Assembly: GCA_022606425.2 (NCBI GenBank)
Contig: JAHDVF020001220.1
Location: forward strand, 682,001 to 746,000
Source: Lepidostoma basale
Lineage: Eukaryota > Arthropoda > Insecta > Trichoptera > Lepidostomatidae
Direction of reading: 5' to 3'
Length of the DNA: 64,000 bases
In this document: piece by piece, positions 36,311-48,440 of the stretch
Numbering within the stretch: position 1 is the first letter of the stretch
How the letters are laid out: each line of letters begins with the position of its first letter
Notes under the pieces: model-generated
Told to the model about the DNA's origin: nothing
The model's input: the letters and a program-made list of their open reading frames with translations, nothing else
Database searches by the model: none
Translations under genes and position numbers: made by a program

Positions 36311-37232
36311 TTTGAGAATGTATTTTGGTCATGGGAGATGCATGTGACACTAGCGATCAAAAGTTTGAGGTGGGTTTTTAAGTTTCCCGAATTGGAAATT
36401 ATTTATTAAATAAGTGTAAAATAGAACAAATGTTTAATTAGACAAATATGTATGCGTACACGAATACACACAGCTAATTTGTTGATTTTCCAAAGGCCCA
36501 ACGAGGATATTTAGATTTCGATCTGTCATAACTGACTGACCGTCCGTGTTAACAGTCGATTGAGATTATGGCTATTAAACTGTGCATACACATACCATAT
36601 TTGAAATGCTATTTGAACCATTTACCTACTATCTGTTATTAGTAGTAGTACTGTAGATTGGAGTGGTAGACCATTCTACTGGATTAAATGACGCGTCCTT
36701 GTACTGTATCGGGAAGACGGAAACACAAGTACCTTCATTCTATACTCGTATATCCCAGAAATGTATTTTTTATATCATGCTAGAGTCATGTATTATTTAT
36801 TTGATTATTCGTAGCCCTTTTCCCTATTTTGCCGTCGATTGTTAATAAATATGGAACGAGCGAATTAAGTGGAGATTGTATAAATTTAAATGAGCTGAGC
36901 TGAGCTGAGGAACTAGACCTTGCCAACGAACCGCGGGTGCCACATTCCCCTGCGCCGATATATAATGTCGACTTTAAGAGTTACGTCGTGTTCCAAGTTT
37001 AAAAATTGAAATCGAATTCACACGGATTCCACATCTTCACAATTAGAGTTGTCCCCCGCTAACCGCTGACGACTTGCCCCCCACTCCTTGCGCCCGCCGG
37101 CCGCTAAGTGCAGATCCGTGTAGCCCCGATAGCGGCTTGACTGATGGCCCGGTACAAATGACAGCTGACCAATCCGAACTCAAAAGGAGTATCTTTGGCA
37201 GTGCGTGAATCTTACGTATTTCTTGCGAGACC
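36311..37232. other. No gene seen; (GAGCT)n-like string at 36892-36909
   Basis: Contains GAGCTGAGCTGAGCTGAGG, a short tandem that recurs in shorter form at 46556-46571, and a GC-rich patch at 37050-37150. Confidence 0.4.
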
Positions 37233-37440
37233 TCCATCTACCAATATATTACGCACATTAAATATTCATGAAATTTTATATTTTTATTTCTGGAAGTATT
37301 AGTCTGTCAATAGTATTATCCATCTACCAATATATGATATACATAAAATATTCACGAAATGTTTTTTTTTTCTGGAAGTATTATTAGAATATCATATTTG
37401 GAAGGGACATGTTTCACCTTTTTAGGACACTAAAAAATGT
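37233..37440 (+). mobile_element. FB1 remnant with duplicated arm
   Basis: CCATCTACCAATATAT begins two tandem units 87 bases apart (37233, 37320). Each runs into an FB1-like arm (TTCATGAAATTTT / TTCACGAAATGTTTT, TCTGGAAGTATTA). The second continues into GGAAGGGACATGTTTCACCT. Confidence 0.55.
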
Positions 37441-37445
37441 ATGAT

Positions 37446-38889
37446 GTTTAATAATGACGAGGGTGAATTTCTCATAATACAATCAAACTCCTGTAAGGAT
37501 CAGTATAAAATATTTCATATGACAACAACTTACTTGAAGTAATATAATTACAACTCAAGTAAATATTGTAAGACCGCGTGACCTGGTGGCATCAACGCCC
37601 CGGCAAACTTGGTTCTCGGGCTCACGTGTGATTCTTGACAAAGCAGTGTCGGACTTCGGTGGTTCTCGCCTCGCGGCCCAAGGCGGGCCCGGCCGGCTGC
37701 CCTGCCCGCGCAGGTTGTCGCGGCTCCCGACTTTCGTGCCCCTTCCCTGAACACGTCCAACATGGATATCTTTTAAGGTTTACCACGAAGGCGATTGCGA
37801 CCAAAACGTGAATTTATTGAACCCGCGCGACGGCTAGTCAAGTGGAAAGCTCGAAGATCGAGAGTAAAAAGGTTAATTCCAATTCCTCAGTAGCTTTACG
37901 AAGCTAAGTTAAACGATGTTATATTTCTACTACAGTTTTACGTTTATCGCGAGCATTTAATTTTACTCCAAATAAACGAGAAATTTTAAAGTTAATGTTA
38001 GTTGTTAAACGAATAAGGAAAGATAAAGTGATGCGGCTATTAAAAAAACAAACAATTTATTTGAATGAAAATACACAACAGGTTTTCAAGTGTCTTTACA
38101 CAGGTAACATTATCGTTATGAGGTTTGGGAAAATAGGTATCCTTAACACTTGAAATGAACTAAGTTGGAGGGGGAACCCAGTCAGATATCTCAATAATTC
38201 TTGTTAACCATAATCGTTCATCTTGGAAATGTTTTTTTCAGTAGCACCACTGTACGAGTATTGAATGAATGGCGATCTTGGTCTTGTGGTCACACGCATC
38301 GCAACCCATAGTGAGCTGCCCGTGTGCACAGTTCATCCGAATATGTCGTGAAGGCAAATCAACTCCGCAAATCCAGTTATTTAAAAACACAATTCACACA
38401 GTTTTGTATATCCATACACATATAATTTGAAACATGTAAAATTAACGCAAATCATAAAAAATATTTTGATGTATTTTTGTCAATTACGTATACTAAATAA
38501 GTAAGGAAATGAAGTGTAATTGTATTCAATTGTCTTGTTGTGCTCCCCACTAGTACGGTTAGTAGTCATTGAAGGATTGAGAAATCCGCTGTACTCCGGG
38601 CGCCAAATGTCACAATTCGTTCCTGACTGTAAGAGCCGGATTAAGGGGGAAGAAAATAATGCATACCTTTATACAAACCGTGTGCCCAGTTAAAAAGTAT
38701 AATGTTCTTTACAAGAGAAACAGCCAATCATTAGCATAATGCATATCTTATAAACACCGTATCGAACGGCAACCGTCACCTATCAAAACCTATATAAAAT
38801 TGAAACCAATATATAGTTTTAATGAAATTCAGGAGCTGTCAACACCCGTATAGTTGACATTGACAAAACTTGACGGCCATTCATACAGA
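37446..38889. other. No gene seen; GC-rich block 37570-37760
   Basis: The GC-rich block (CGCGGCCCAAGGCGGGCCCG, GGCCGGCTGCCCTGCCCGCG) has overlapping open frames but no recognisable domain or splice structure. Confidence 0.4.
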
Positions 38890-39290
38890 CGCAGCGTGGG
38901 AAGACCGCGGCTTTATTGATTTGACGGTATTCTTAAAGATCTGTAATTGTTTGGAGTGAGACATGAGGAGTGGAATTACAGGTCTTAGAAGAGGGTTGGC
39001 TGGTAAAACTTTTTGCCAAAGTCTACCCAGTACTCTAGAGCTAGATAGAAGAAGAATGAAATTAAAGTATTTGGGCTCAACGTTGCACTTCCTCAGCATC
39101 CCCATCACTTCATCACGCTTCTTCACATTACCCTATCAAATGCTTTCTCATATTTCATAAAGCATGATTTAACTTATTTGCGTTGGTCACTACATTTCTG
39201 TAGTAACACATTTATATCAAGTGCTTTTACCAGATCGAAAGGTACACATAAAGCCAAACTGTGTTGCATCTAATAGGACCTGCTTATATT
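38890..39290 (-). pseudogene. LINE reverse transcriptase fragment (motif A region)
   Basis: Minus-strand codons give SCFMKYEKAFDRV, the F.Y.KAFD motif A of LINE reverse transcriptases, then RSVMKWGC / DEVMGMLRKCNVEPKYFNFI in shifting frames. Motifs B and C are not present. Family not assigned. Confidence 0.55.
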
Positions 39291-39721
39291 TTGCGCGTAT
39301 TTTCGCATGAATTACTTTCTTGATACACATGTATTAAAATTTATTTTAGGAGTCTTGAGAATTAATTGAGAATTTTAGTATTAAGTGTTATCCAATTTGT
39401 TGTATTGAATTCGCCATACGTTTTATTTTACAAAAAGGATTTTTATATTGCGTTATACACAAGGCAGTTATAATTAAGTTCTAGTGGCAGCCCTTATTTA
39501 GGAAAATGCAGCTTGGAGGTGGCAAGAGATAGATAAAAGGTGCATAACATAAAATACCGATCAAAAAAAGTGTATCTTCAGTAAAAAAAAAAAAAAAAAG
39601 GGTCATCAAGATGGACAAATAAGTGAAGGAAGAATCTTTTCGAAGAAAATCGCGGGAAATATGGTATTGGTATAACAGCATTCCATAACCGGATATTAAA
39701 TTCATAGACGACATACAGATA
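39291..39721. other. No gene; A17 run at 39582-39598
   Basis: AT-rich. The poly(A) run may mark the end of a decayed retroposed sequence. The mariner inserted 120 bases downstream. Confidence 0.4.
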
Positions 39722-41007
39722 TTAGGTCCTTACATATGAAATTGGCGTTTTGCCGTACTGGCAACTTTGATCTCAAATATTTTCTCTTTGGTGAGGAATT
39801 CCAAATTCAAATTTATTCAGCTATTTACTCAAGTATTTGTGTTTCGAAAATTATAATTCATTTGTTTTTTCGTCAATTGTTTTTTTTCTTTGCGTCACTC
39901 AGTTTACAAAATGGAAAACTTGAAATATCGCGTTATTTACGAGTACGAGTTCCACCGTGGCACCAGTGCTGCAGAAACGGCTCGAAGGATTAATGATGTG
40001 TATGGCGACGGTGCCGCAAAAGAAAACACAGTGCGTTTTTGGTTCCAACGTTTTCGTTCTGGAAATTTCGACCTGCAGAACAAGCCCCGTGGACGGCCGG
40101 AGACCAAAGTTTATAATGAAGAATTGAAGGCTATTGTGGAAGCGGATCCATCGCAAACCACGTCCGAGTTAGGTGCAGGCTGCGGTGTAAGTGATAAAAC
40201 TGTTTTAATCCACTTGAAGGAAATTGGGAAGGTGAAAAGGCTTGAAAGGTGGGTACCTCACGAATTGGGTGAAGCAAATCAACAAACGCGCGTTGACTGC
40301 TGCGTTGCATTACTCAACCGGCACAATAATGAAGGGATTTTGAATCGAATCATTACCTGTGATGAAAAGTGGATCCTGTATGATAATCGGAAGCGCTCAT
40401 CGCAATGGCTGAACCCTGTCGAACCAGCCAAACCATGCCCCAAGCGAAAATTGACTCCAAAAAAGTTACTTGTGAGCGTTTGGTGGACTAGTGCTGGTGT
40501 CGTTCACTACAGCTTTCTTAAATCTGGCCAAACGATTACGGCAGATGTCTATTGTCAGCAACTGCAAACCATGATGGAAAAGCTAGCTGCTAAACAACCG
40601 AGGCTGGTTAATCGCTCTAGGCAACTGCTGCTTCATGATAACGCTAGACCACACACTGCACAACAGACGGCTACTAAATTAGAAGAGCTTCAATTGGAAT
40701 GTCTAAGACATCCACCGTACTCTCCGGACCTTGCCCTAACAGATAACTATTTTTTCGAAATTCGGATAACTTCTTGCAAGGGAAAACATTCAACTCCGAT
40801 GGGGCAGTCCAAACCGACTTCAAAGATTTTATTGATTCCCGTCCGAATGTTTTTTTTAGTAAAGGGATCGATGAACTACCTATGAGATGGCAAAAGTGCA
40901 TAGATAGCAATGGTACATACTTTGATTAAATAAATATATTATATTAAAAAAAAATCAACTTTAGTTTCCTCCCATACAAAACGCCAATTTCATATGTAAG
41001 GACCTAA
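39722..41007 (+). mobile_element. Mariner transposon copy 1, near full length
   Basis: 1286 bp between TA dinucleotides (39720-39721, 41008-41009). The ends are perfect 31-nt inverted repeats starting TTAGGTCCTTACATATGAAA. It carries one transposase frame. Its size is normal for a mariner (~1.3 kb). It is very similar to the minus-strand copy at 53.7 kb, so both inserted recently on an evolutionary scale. Confidence 0.97.
39911..40885 (+). pseudogene. Mariner transposase, C-terminal frameshift
   Basis: Cut-and-paste transposase that would bind the inverted ends and insert at TA. The start is the ATG at 39911 (MENLKYRVIYEYEF); the open frame extends seven codons upstream without an ATG. The N-terminal paired helix-turn-helix domains span about residues 1-115, then WVPHEL (114-119). 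The D,D34D catalytic triad is D151 (TCDEKW), D243 (LLHDNARPH) and D278 (in LALTDNYFF), with 34 residues between the last two. One T is missing near 40750, so the frame leaves the family sequence after F282 and ends at 40885. In the next frame similarity continues to TYFD-stop at 40929. The sequence resembles the cecropia-type mariners, the group of SETMAR/Hsmar1. All catalytic residues survive but the C-terminus is lost. Confidence 0.92.
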
Positions 41008-42212
41008 TATTTAGAGTTGCCGGACTTCCGAAGCTATTGGATCCCGGGGGTAGTCGGAAATTTTTATTTTTATTTTTCTTACTTAGTATTCTATGGAAGC
41101 AGGTCGCCCGATCCAGGCATCGCTCGATGGGTATAGTTTATTCACTTCATTAAGATGATTTGCAATAGCGTGTTACTAACCTCAAAAATCTTATTGTTTT
41201 TTTCTGATTGGTCACTCACACTATTGCATACAACCTCCCTAACACGAACGGACTAAGGCAATGGGTGTATTGATTAAAGTTGTAAGAACTTTTTTTTAAA
41301 AAGTGATGGGTGTTAGTAAAAGAGATGTGTAACTAAACAAAATGCTTCCCCAAAATGTCGCTGTTTTGACAAAATACTTTACCGTAGTCAATTTGTCAGT
41401 TGCGCCACCCTCCGTCTCACTCCATCGTACCAGCCCGCAAGTAGCGCGAGAGCGACAGATTGATATTTTCTGTAAATGGCCCTCTAACCCTTGGCAGTTG
41501 CAAGTGGAATAATAATGAAAGGGGATAGGTTTACTGAATACACAAATAATACTGATTGAATCCGAGACATCATTGTTGCAGGGGGTGTTCATTAAATGTG
41601 CGCACAATAAGCTCACTTGTACACAGATGTGCTTACTTCTGGGACACCCTATACGTGACGTATACTCGATAAGAACTTCACTCCGTGATCATTCAAGTAT
41701 TAAGGTGAATAATTCTTTCTTAGCAATAACTATCTTTCTTATATTTTACAGTCACCATCACCAAGAACATTTGACTTGGTTAGTTATATTAATTTCTTAA
41801 CATACGAGTACTAGGTAGGTAGCCACTTATCGGCATCAATATTAACTTGATGTTGACTCTCGATAAACTATTATAATTTTCCGTTTTAATTATTAAGAGA
41901 TACGCTATGTTCACCAAATAATTGTATACTTAAGACTGCGCGATTCCTGGTGATGATCTGTGGCTCAACAGTAGTCTCGGACATCAGCCAATTGTCTTCA
42001 GGTGCCCTGACTTGACCCCGGGTGTCAGGGATGGATAGTGACGGATGTGTATAAGTATAAAATGATAGTTTTCAAAAAAGCAGAAAGAAAGACTGAATGA
42101 CTAATGAATGTTAATCTCTAACAACTTGGTAATGGATTTAGCATATTTAGTAAGTAATATATCATTATAAACGACAGGCAAATGGAGAATAATATTGATT
42201 GAGAAGGGTTAG
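41008..42212. other. No gene seen
   Basis: Unique sequence. A 106-codon minus-strand frame at 41296-41616 has no recognised domain. Confidence 0.45.
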
Positions 42213-42395
42213 TTCATTAATATAAACGGAAACGTATTTTTAGAAGATTTTATTTATTAAATGACATATTTCAACTCGATAAGGCATTACCAAATGTTTT
42301 TACTATAAAATAAAATAAAACTTCTAGAAAGTAGACGTTTTCATTAGTAGTAATTGTTAAGGTTGACTTTTATATCATTGTTTAAAAAACAATAA
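42213..42395 (+). mobile_element. FB1 foldback element, copy h
   Basis: Left arm AACGGAAACGTATTTTTAGA, inner CGATAAGGCATTACCAAATG, right arm ATAAAACTTCTAGAAAGTAG, ACGTTTTCATTAG. The tail on the right is TTTTATATCATTGTTTAAAA, AACAATAAATAAG. Confidence 0.65.
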
Positions 42396-42495
42396 ATAAG
42401 AAAGTTAATTCGTCAATAAGAATGTTGTGGTTATGAATCTCTTGGACGAATGTCTATTATCGTATTTTTCTATGATCAGAACGTATTGAAAATGA

Positions 42496-42663
42496 AAGCG
42501 TTGTGAACAAAAGAATGAAATAATCCAGCTGGACAAAGAGACCCAGAAGAGGGCGGTCTCCCTCGACGACTTTCCGGCTATCCTCAGAAATGAAAATTTA
42601 CGACTGGCATTCCAGGAGATGGCTACCAGCATAATCAACAAATTATTGGCATTAAAGAAATAA
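42496..42663 (+). CDS. Unidentified open C-terminal-like frame
   Basis: 55 open codons without a start ending in TAA: EQKNEIIQLDKETQKRAVSL, DDFPAILRNENLRLAFQEMA, TSIINKLLALKK. The composition is charged and helical and less AT-rich than the flanks, like the tail of a real protein. It has a stop codon just upstream (42493-42495). It could be a transposon ORF remnant, a terminal exon or chance. I do not recognise the family. Confidence 0.3.
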   Translation, partial: KRCEQKNEIIQLDKETQKRAVSLDDFPAILRNENLRLAFQEMATSIINKLLALKK

Positions 42664-45129
42664 AATGTTTGTAAACAAAATGAATATCATTCTTCCGATT
42701 GTTTTAAACTACATTATGTGATTATAACTCATTTTACATAATAAATATATTTATAACAACTTTTTTATTCTCCCCATAGACAAACCTCAAATGATCTCTA
42801 GTTTTTTCAGCGGTTCATGAGCTATTCTATAGTTTCCTCGCCCGTAAGGCAAATGTCGGAACATCCTACGAGTATAAACAGCCCATACACCACGTCTACC
42901 ACCAAGTCTGCTGGACTGAGTTGGAATGATTCAGCTCTGTAGACTTTTCTCTAGACTAATTGTAAATTATGTTAATACACAAAGATATTTAGTAATAATT
43001 TGTATTCTTGAGCTTAATTACAGGAGTAATTATGTAATTATATTTTTGGGAATAGAGTAGCGCGAAAGAAACGTCGTACTCTCCTATCTACGTGCCATAT
43101 TTTTATTCGATTTCGTATTTCCTTCACATATCCTTCTATTATTCAGTTTAATTTTTCTATATCATTAACTAGAATTGCGATATTTTAATGACATGTGTCA
43201 CAATTATCTCTTGATTCGAATACTTGTGACGTGTTGAATGTAGATATGAACATTACACAGAGCTAGATGCAATAATAACCAAGAGATGCCCCGCCGCGCT
43301 GACTGTACAAGTGAGGGTATACCCGGTACGTGACTTTTCCGCTGGTTTGGCGATTTCTTTTAATTTTGTCCCTGAAAATGAGTCCCTCGATGCAGTTCAA
43401 CTCGAGCGCCGTGTCAATAGTAAACACATTAATGACGTGAGCCGTGCATGTGGGTACACTAATAAACAAAGTCACTAAATGGATCCAAATACAAATGCAC
43501 CATCTCCACTGTACTACTCTCATGTTTCAAGCTGAAAGTTAGTTGTTAAATCTTTATATCTAAATCACCACCATAGAACGCCTTTCTCCTGATTTAAATT
43601 TTTAGCATTAGTGGTTTATTTAAAGTCCATTGTAAATATATAAAAAAAGAACTTTATTATTTCAAGAAACAGGTCGTCATTAGGTTAGGCTTATTTTTTC
43701 ATTGATATAAGAAGTTACTAATAATAGTGCGATAGATTCATTTAATGTTTTACCTCTCCGGAAAAACACTGTATATAACTATATCTATAGTTTGCCAATA
43801 ACTCAATGGAATGTAATGTAAGGGTGTCTCTAGAGATGCGGAGAGGGTAAAACTGAAAAGGAGACTCGCAGTGTTCGAAAATTTGTATCGCTTTCAAAAG
43901 TAACCTAACGTACGCGTGGAAGATGCAGAGTCGTGTTCCGGCGAAAATAAATCATTAAGAGATTAGGGCACGAATCCACAACACCTCGCCTTTGGGCAGG
44001 CGATGGCGAATATATTCGTTAGCAGAAAAGCAATCTCACACGTGGTTGCGCTTACTTCCACAGCGAATTGATGCATAATTTACTCGCCCCCAAATAGACA
44101 CCGGAGCAACGCCTCTCCCCTAATAGTCTGAGTAATCACATCTCGGTCCTCGGCTTACTCAAATTAATACACTTATCGTTATTTTTAAACATAAGAATTA
44201 AGAGTAACGCAGTCTCTATCAATCTACTTAGGGCCAAACTAACTCAGGCGCCCCACCCTCGAGCTAGCTATTCCTTTTCGGCTATGTAGAACACACACGA
44301 ATGGATGTACATTTCCTATCATGACATTTATTCGAGTTAATATCAATCGCTGGTATTCTAACGGATCAATATTTAGAGAACATTTGGTATATATTATTTT
44401 ACAAAGCTTAGGCTTTACCTTAGTGAGCGATGCTGTTATTATATTACGTTATTATGAGTAGCCCTTTCAATCAAACATATTTGTTTGCTAGAACTGTAGT
44501 GGTGGACGTAAAATATTTATTTTGTCCCAAAAATCTGAATGTGGGAAATTTGAGTGAGTCTGCGTGATGAAATTAAATGCCATATAATGAGCACGAATTG
44601 TCCGCTATTAGTGGCGAGTATTAGTAGATATGTTTGGAATTATCTTTACTTATGAAAACGTCATTTCTCCTCAGCTATTCCTCCAGCATACCTTCAATAT
44701 TACTTATTTGGAGGGTTTTGTAAACTTTCATCACGGAAATTTTCTTCGGAGTTACACAACTGTACGCGAGAGTCAGATGGAGACTTCCGCCTTTAGAGGG
44801 TTTACAGTTTGCTTTAAAACTTAAGAATCTTCTTTGACAGTCCTTGCTTGAAGCAAATAGTAACTGCCGTTTGGTTCTCAATATTTCAAAGTAAGGCTGG
44901 GTTCTCATTCACTCCTGTAACTTCTACAAGTGTCTTAAAGAAAATAATGAAATTATTTCATAACACAATTTTCCATATGAAAACATCTGTTGTCATCCAT
45001 ATTCAATTTAGTAAATTTCGCCATCAAAGATCGCGAATGAAAAATACCGAAAGATGCTTAATTCTAATAATATTTAATTGTACGAGAATAATGTTTACTA
45101 TTAACACGGTATAGTTTATTTGGCAAGGA
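42664..45129. other. No gene seen
   Basis: Long AT-rich stretch with no recognised repeat. Frames at 43263-43523 and 44630-45114 show no known domain. A less AT-rich unique segment lies at 43900-44290. Confidence 0.45.
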
Positions 45130-45290
45130 GGGTACCTTCGAATGTTTTACTATAACTAAAACACCCGGTACTCCTGGAAACGACAAAGTCGGCCAAACCT
45201 TCTTCCACAGTGGCAAGAAAATTAAACCCTTTTAGGGCCATTCCTACGAAATTAGCCTGCCATTGACACGATGAAGAAGAAAATATCGTA
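45130..45290 (+). repeat. Repeat E 3' end
   Basis: CTCCTGGAAACGACAAAGTC, GGCCAAACCTTCTTCCACAG, then TTAGCCTGCCATTGACACGA, TGAAGAAGAA. It links the two halves of repeat E seen at 14.3 kb and shows its GAA-type tail. A second tail-only match lies at 45645-45690. Confidence 0.6.
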
Positions 45291-45690
45291 TTAAAGACCC
45301 TGTTAAGCGTTAACTAACTTCAGTGACTAGAATACGGATAGAATCGAAACTTATAAGCAGTGAAAGTGGTGAGTAATTTAAACAAAAGAAACACAAAGCA
45401 GAGAATAACACAGATTTTGGACTTGTTTAGGTTTGTTCAGCGTTATGTGTGCGAGGACATTAATAATATATTTATCACAGAGGCGGTGGGATTAATTCAG
45501 CACTCGTAAACTAGGATTGAAAAGTCCCTAATGTTGAGATAAAAAGTTATATAGGTTGTAATATTTTAGAATATTTTGAAAAACGTGGGTTTCATCTTGT
45601 TAGGCTATCGAGCAATAGTATAAAAGGAGCCCTTGTAAGGCAATCGTGACGATATATAAAACATGCTTGCCATTGATATGACGAAGAAGA

Positions 45691-46780
45691 AGATAATAAT
45701 GTCACCAAAAAAAATCAAACATTTTAGTCAATAGCATGATTGATTGTAAGTGACTATAAACGAAATTCGCCCAGAAAAAAATATTAATTTGTTTGACCAA
45801 GCGTGTAATAAAAAGCATAACTTATCTAATCAAGTAAAACGTAAAAGTCGAATCCCTTATTATGAATGAAATCAATAAAGAACGAATTAAATATTTAAAT
45901 GGCTATATCCTTAATAAGCCTTATGATTGGTAAAAAATTAACTGTATAGCATGTCAATGGAATTCCATATTGACATTCTCCTCGATACGTCGCGAGCCAC
46001 CCTTGTGTGCAACCCTTATTCCATCTACATATAACACTCTTATATTGCACCCTGCAATAGAGGGTTTGAGTATAATTTAATTAAAACCTAATGACTCATA
46101 TAATATTATCAAATCAATTTATTTGTCGAGTAAACACTCCACCCCGCGCGAGGGGCACAACACATGCGGATTGACTGTGCACACTTACTTATTTATTTGT
46201 GTTGGTGAAGGTACACCCCTCCAAGGAAGTAGCTAATAGACGGTTGAATGTATAAAGATATATTTCAGCGCACAAATAATATACGAAACAATTTGGAGTT
46301 GAACATTTAATCGTGATTTCAAAAGATAGCAGTCAGTGGTAAGAAATTAATGTTTAAATTTATCTCAACCAGTCGGATGCCCCGAGACCGTTGTCACCGT
46401 GACACGCAAGGCCGTGGGAACAGAGTTTAAAAAATCGCGCATACTCATTATTAGATGATTTTAACCTTATTGGAACGAACCGTCCGTGGAAATCAGCTGC
46501 GAGGGTAGACTGCTAAACTTCTCTATTGAGACATATTTTTGTTTCCACTACATTGAGCTGAGCTGAGGCTGAGCAAACTGATCCACTTCTTACTCTTATT
46601 TTCTTCAAAAGATACATTCAGAAATGTATATTTTTAAAAGCTCTGCCTAAATCCGCAAAATGTCTGCCGAAAAATCCCTCCCATTTGAGTTAACCTCCAA
46701 GTGGCTGTATCGAGTTTATTATAAATAAGGTTCGTACACTCACACATTTAGTAAGTGGGTTGTTTTATAATACTCAACAG
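45691..46780. other. No gene seen
   Basis: AT-rich. GAGCTGAGCTGAGG lies at 46556-46569. Confidence 0.45.
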
Positions 46781-46891
46781 CCCGGCGTAATGCCTGTGTT
46801 GGTGCCCCCTCCGCCGGGAACGTTCTCCCCTCCCCCGCCTTCACCCGCCACCCCCATCTCCATCGTCTCCCCCGTGCCCCACTCTTCGATT
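46781..46891 (+). CDS. Candidate host exon, proline-rich, 111 nt
   Basis: Bounded by an AG acceptor (CTCAACAG|CCC) and a GT donor (GATT|GTATTT). It is 111 nt, exactly 37 codons in phase 0 at both ends, as in a cassette exon. The product begins PGVMPVLVPPPPGTF, then SPPPPSPATPISIVSPVPHS. Codon third bases are G or C in 28 of 37 codons although the flanks are AT-rich, which argues for coding selection. Proline-rich runs like this are usual in disordered parts of regulatory proteins. The polypyrimidine tract is weak and no neighbouring exon was found. The gene is not recognised. An overlapping 115-codon frame that runs on to 47107 is less likely. Confidence 0.5.
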
Positions 46892-47105
46892 GTATTTTTA
46901 CATTTTATCAAACCAATGTACGATTGTACCAAAGTATCCTTCTTCGTGTATTTGGATAAGCTGCCCAGATTCTCAAACTTTTTTCAATGGAGTATCATTT
47001 ATTTTGAAACGAATTATTTATTTTCCATTATATTATTTATACGCAGGTACAATCCGATCAAACATATTAAGTATATTTGTACAATGATCAAACCAAACAA
47101 TTTAT

Positions 47106-47190
47106 AGGGATGAAACTTCTGTTTTCTAGAAGTTTCTATAGTTTATAAGAATGACATGTACCTATCGCCTTTCTAAGGCATTATCAAATC
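47106..47190 (+). mobile_element. FB1 left arm, copy i
   Basis: A solo arm: GGATGAAACTTCTGTTTTCT, AGAAGTTTCTATAG, AGAATGACATGTACCTATCG, CCTTTCTAAGGCATTATCAA. Confidence 0.6.
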
Positions 47191-47379
47191 AGTTTAGTTT
47201 CTCAAAAGTTATTACAAATAACAAATTATTAGGCATCTATTGATAACAGCTAAATATAATTAATATATAATACCTCCTCTTCCTGTCTCAATCTAATGAT
47301 TGGTCTATAGCAAAGGCGATGCATCTCCTATATAATACCAGGAACGCATAAGAGATGGTTCGACATTAGGAATACAAGA
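47191..47379. other. No feature seen
   Basis: Short AT-rich spacer between the FB1 arm and the LINE. Confidence 0.5.
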
Positions 47380-48440
47380 TACTCTCATGTTCATCAGTTG
47401 TCACATCGGCATCGCCAGAGGCAGGTTGGTTCTGCATGCTGGGAGATAAAACAGTCTGTGCTGACGCTGTCGAAGATAACCATCCGGAAAATAAAGATGG
47501 ATAGCCTCCAAGATGACGGAATTCTCAAAGAATCCCCCGATAAGTCTGAAGAAATGGGTAAGTGTGCACCCATCCCTCCTTATCTGTAAACTATTGGTCC
47601 CCAGCATGCTCAAGAGGAATGCAGTGGAATAAAGCCACGGATAGCTACCAGACTCTCTCATTTTCTGAACCCTCTCTAACATGAGCGAGTATCTCGCCTC
47701 GTGGGGACTCCATATCACCGAACCACACTGTTCGTTGTCCGAGCCACACTCCGGACCAATGAGTTATACAAAATTCGCAAAACATAGAGATTCCTGAAAA
47801 CTCTACCAGTTTGGAGAATAAATCCCAACATTTTCAGTGCAACTCCACATATGCTCTCAATGTGAGCATGGAAAGTCACCCTACTTTCATAAACAATACC
47901 AAGATACTTTATCGATAAAACATGCTTAAGTTTCTGGTTATCCATTGTGTATCTGTAATAAATAATGGGCAATTCTCTCGTAGAAGATAAAATTACCCAC
48001 TTAGAGATATTGAAATTGATTTGATTGATTTTACTCCAGCGGACGATACTATTTGCATCTGACTGGAGACGGAGACAATCTTCATGGCTCTTTATCTCAA
48101 GGAATAATTTGAGATTATCTGCAAATAAATAAATAAATTGCGAAAATGTTATATTCCTCGCGATATCATTAATGAAGATGGTGAAAAATAGTGGACCAAG
48201 GTTTGGCCCTTGGGGTACTCCGGAATAGACGGGAGAAAGTGCAGATTGAAATATACCGTATCCTCATACGGTATATTTCAATCCCCAACAACTGTGTCCT
48301 CTCCTTCAGGTAGCTAATAAAAATATAATTATCTTAGAAGAGAAACCAATCGAAAAATCAAATATATGTCCTACACCATGCGTGACGCAATATTTTGCGC
48401 CTAAGAAATCGAAGGCAACATAATTTGCCGCATTTTTTAT
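47380..48440 (-). pseudogene. Jockey/CR1-like LINE reverse transcriptase, broken
   Basis: Minus strand. Reading right to left: a motif A-like VAFDFLGAKY near 48400, a SYLKERTQLLGI block, motif B SGVPQGPNLGPLFFTIFINDI at about 48225-48165, and motif C FADNLKLF, where the second catalytic Asp is Asn. Then come CLRLQSDANSIVRWSKINQI, KYLGIVYESRVTFHAHIESI, RILYNSLVRSV, and near 47500 a GCTLTHFFRLIGGFF end. The GVPQG..LGPLLF / FADD order is typical of jockey and CR1-group LINEs. Several frameshifts and the mutated motif C make it inactive. A perfect 17-bp hairpin interrupts it at 48244-48283. Confidence 0.8.
48244..48283. repeat. Perfect hairpin, 17-bp arms, 6-nt loop
   Basis: GATTGAAATATACCGTA (48244-48260), loop TCCTCA, and its exact reverse complement (48267-48283). 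It lies inside LINE coding sequence, between the TQLLGI block and motif B, and has no counterpart in LINE A. Confidence 0.85.
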
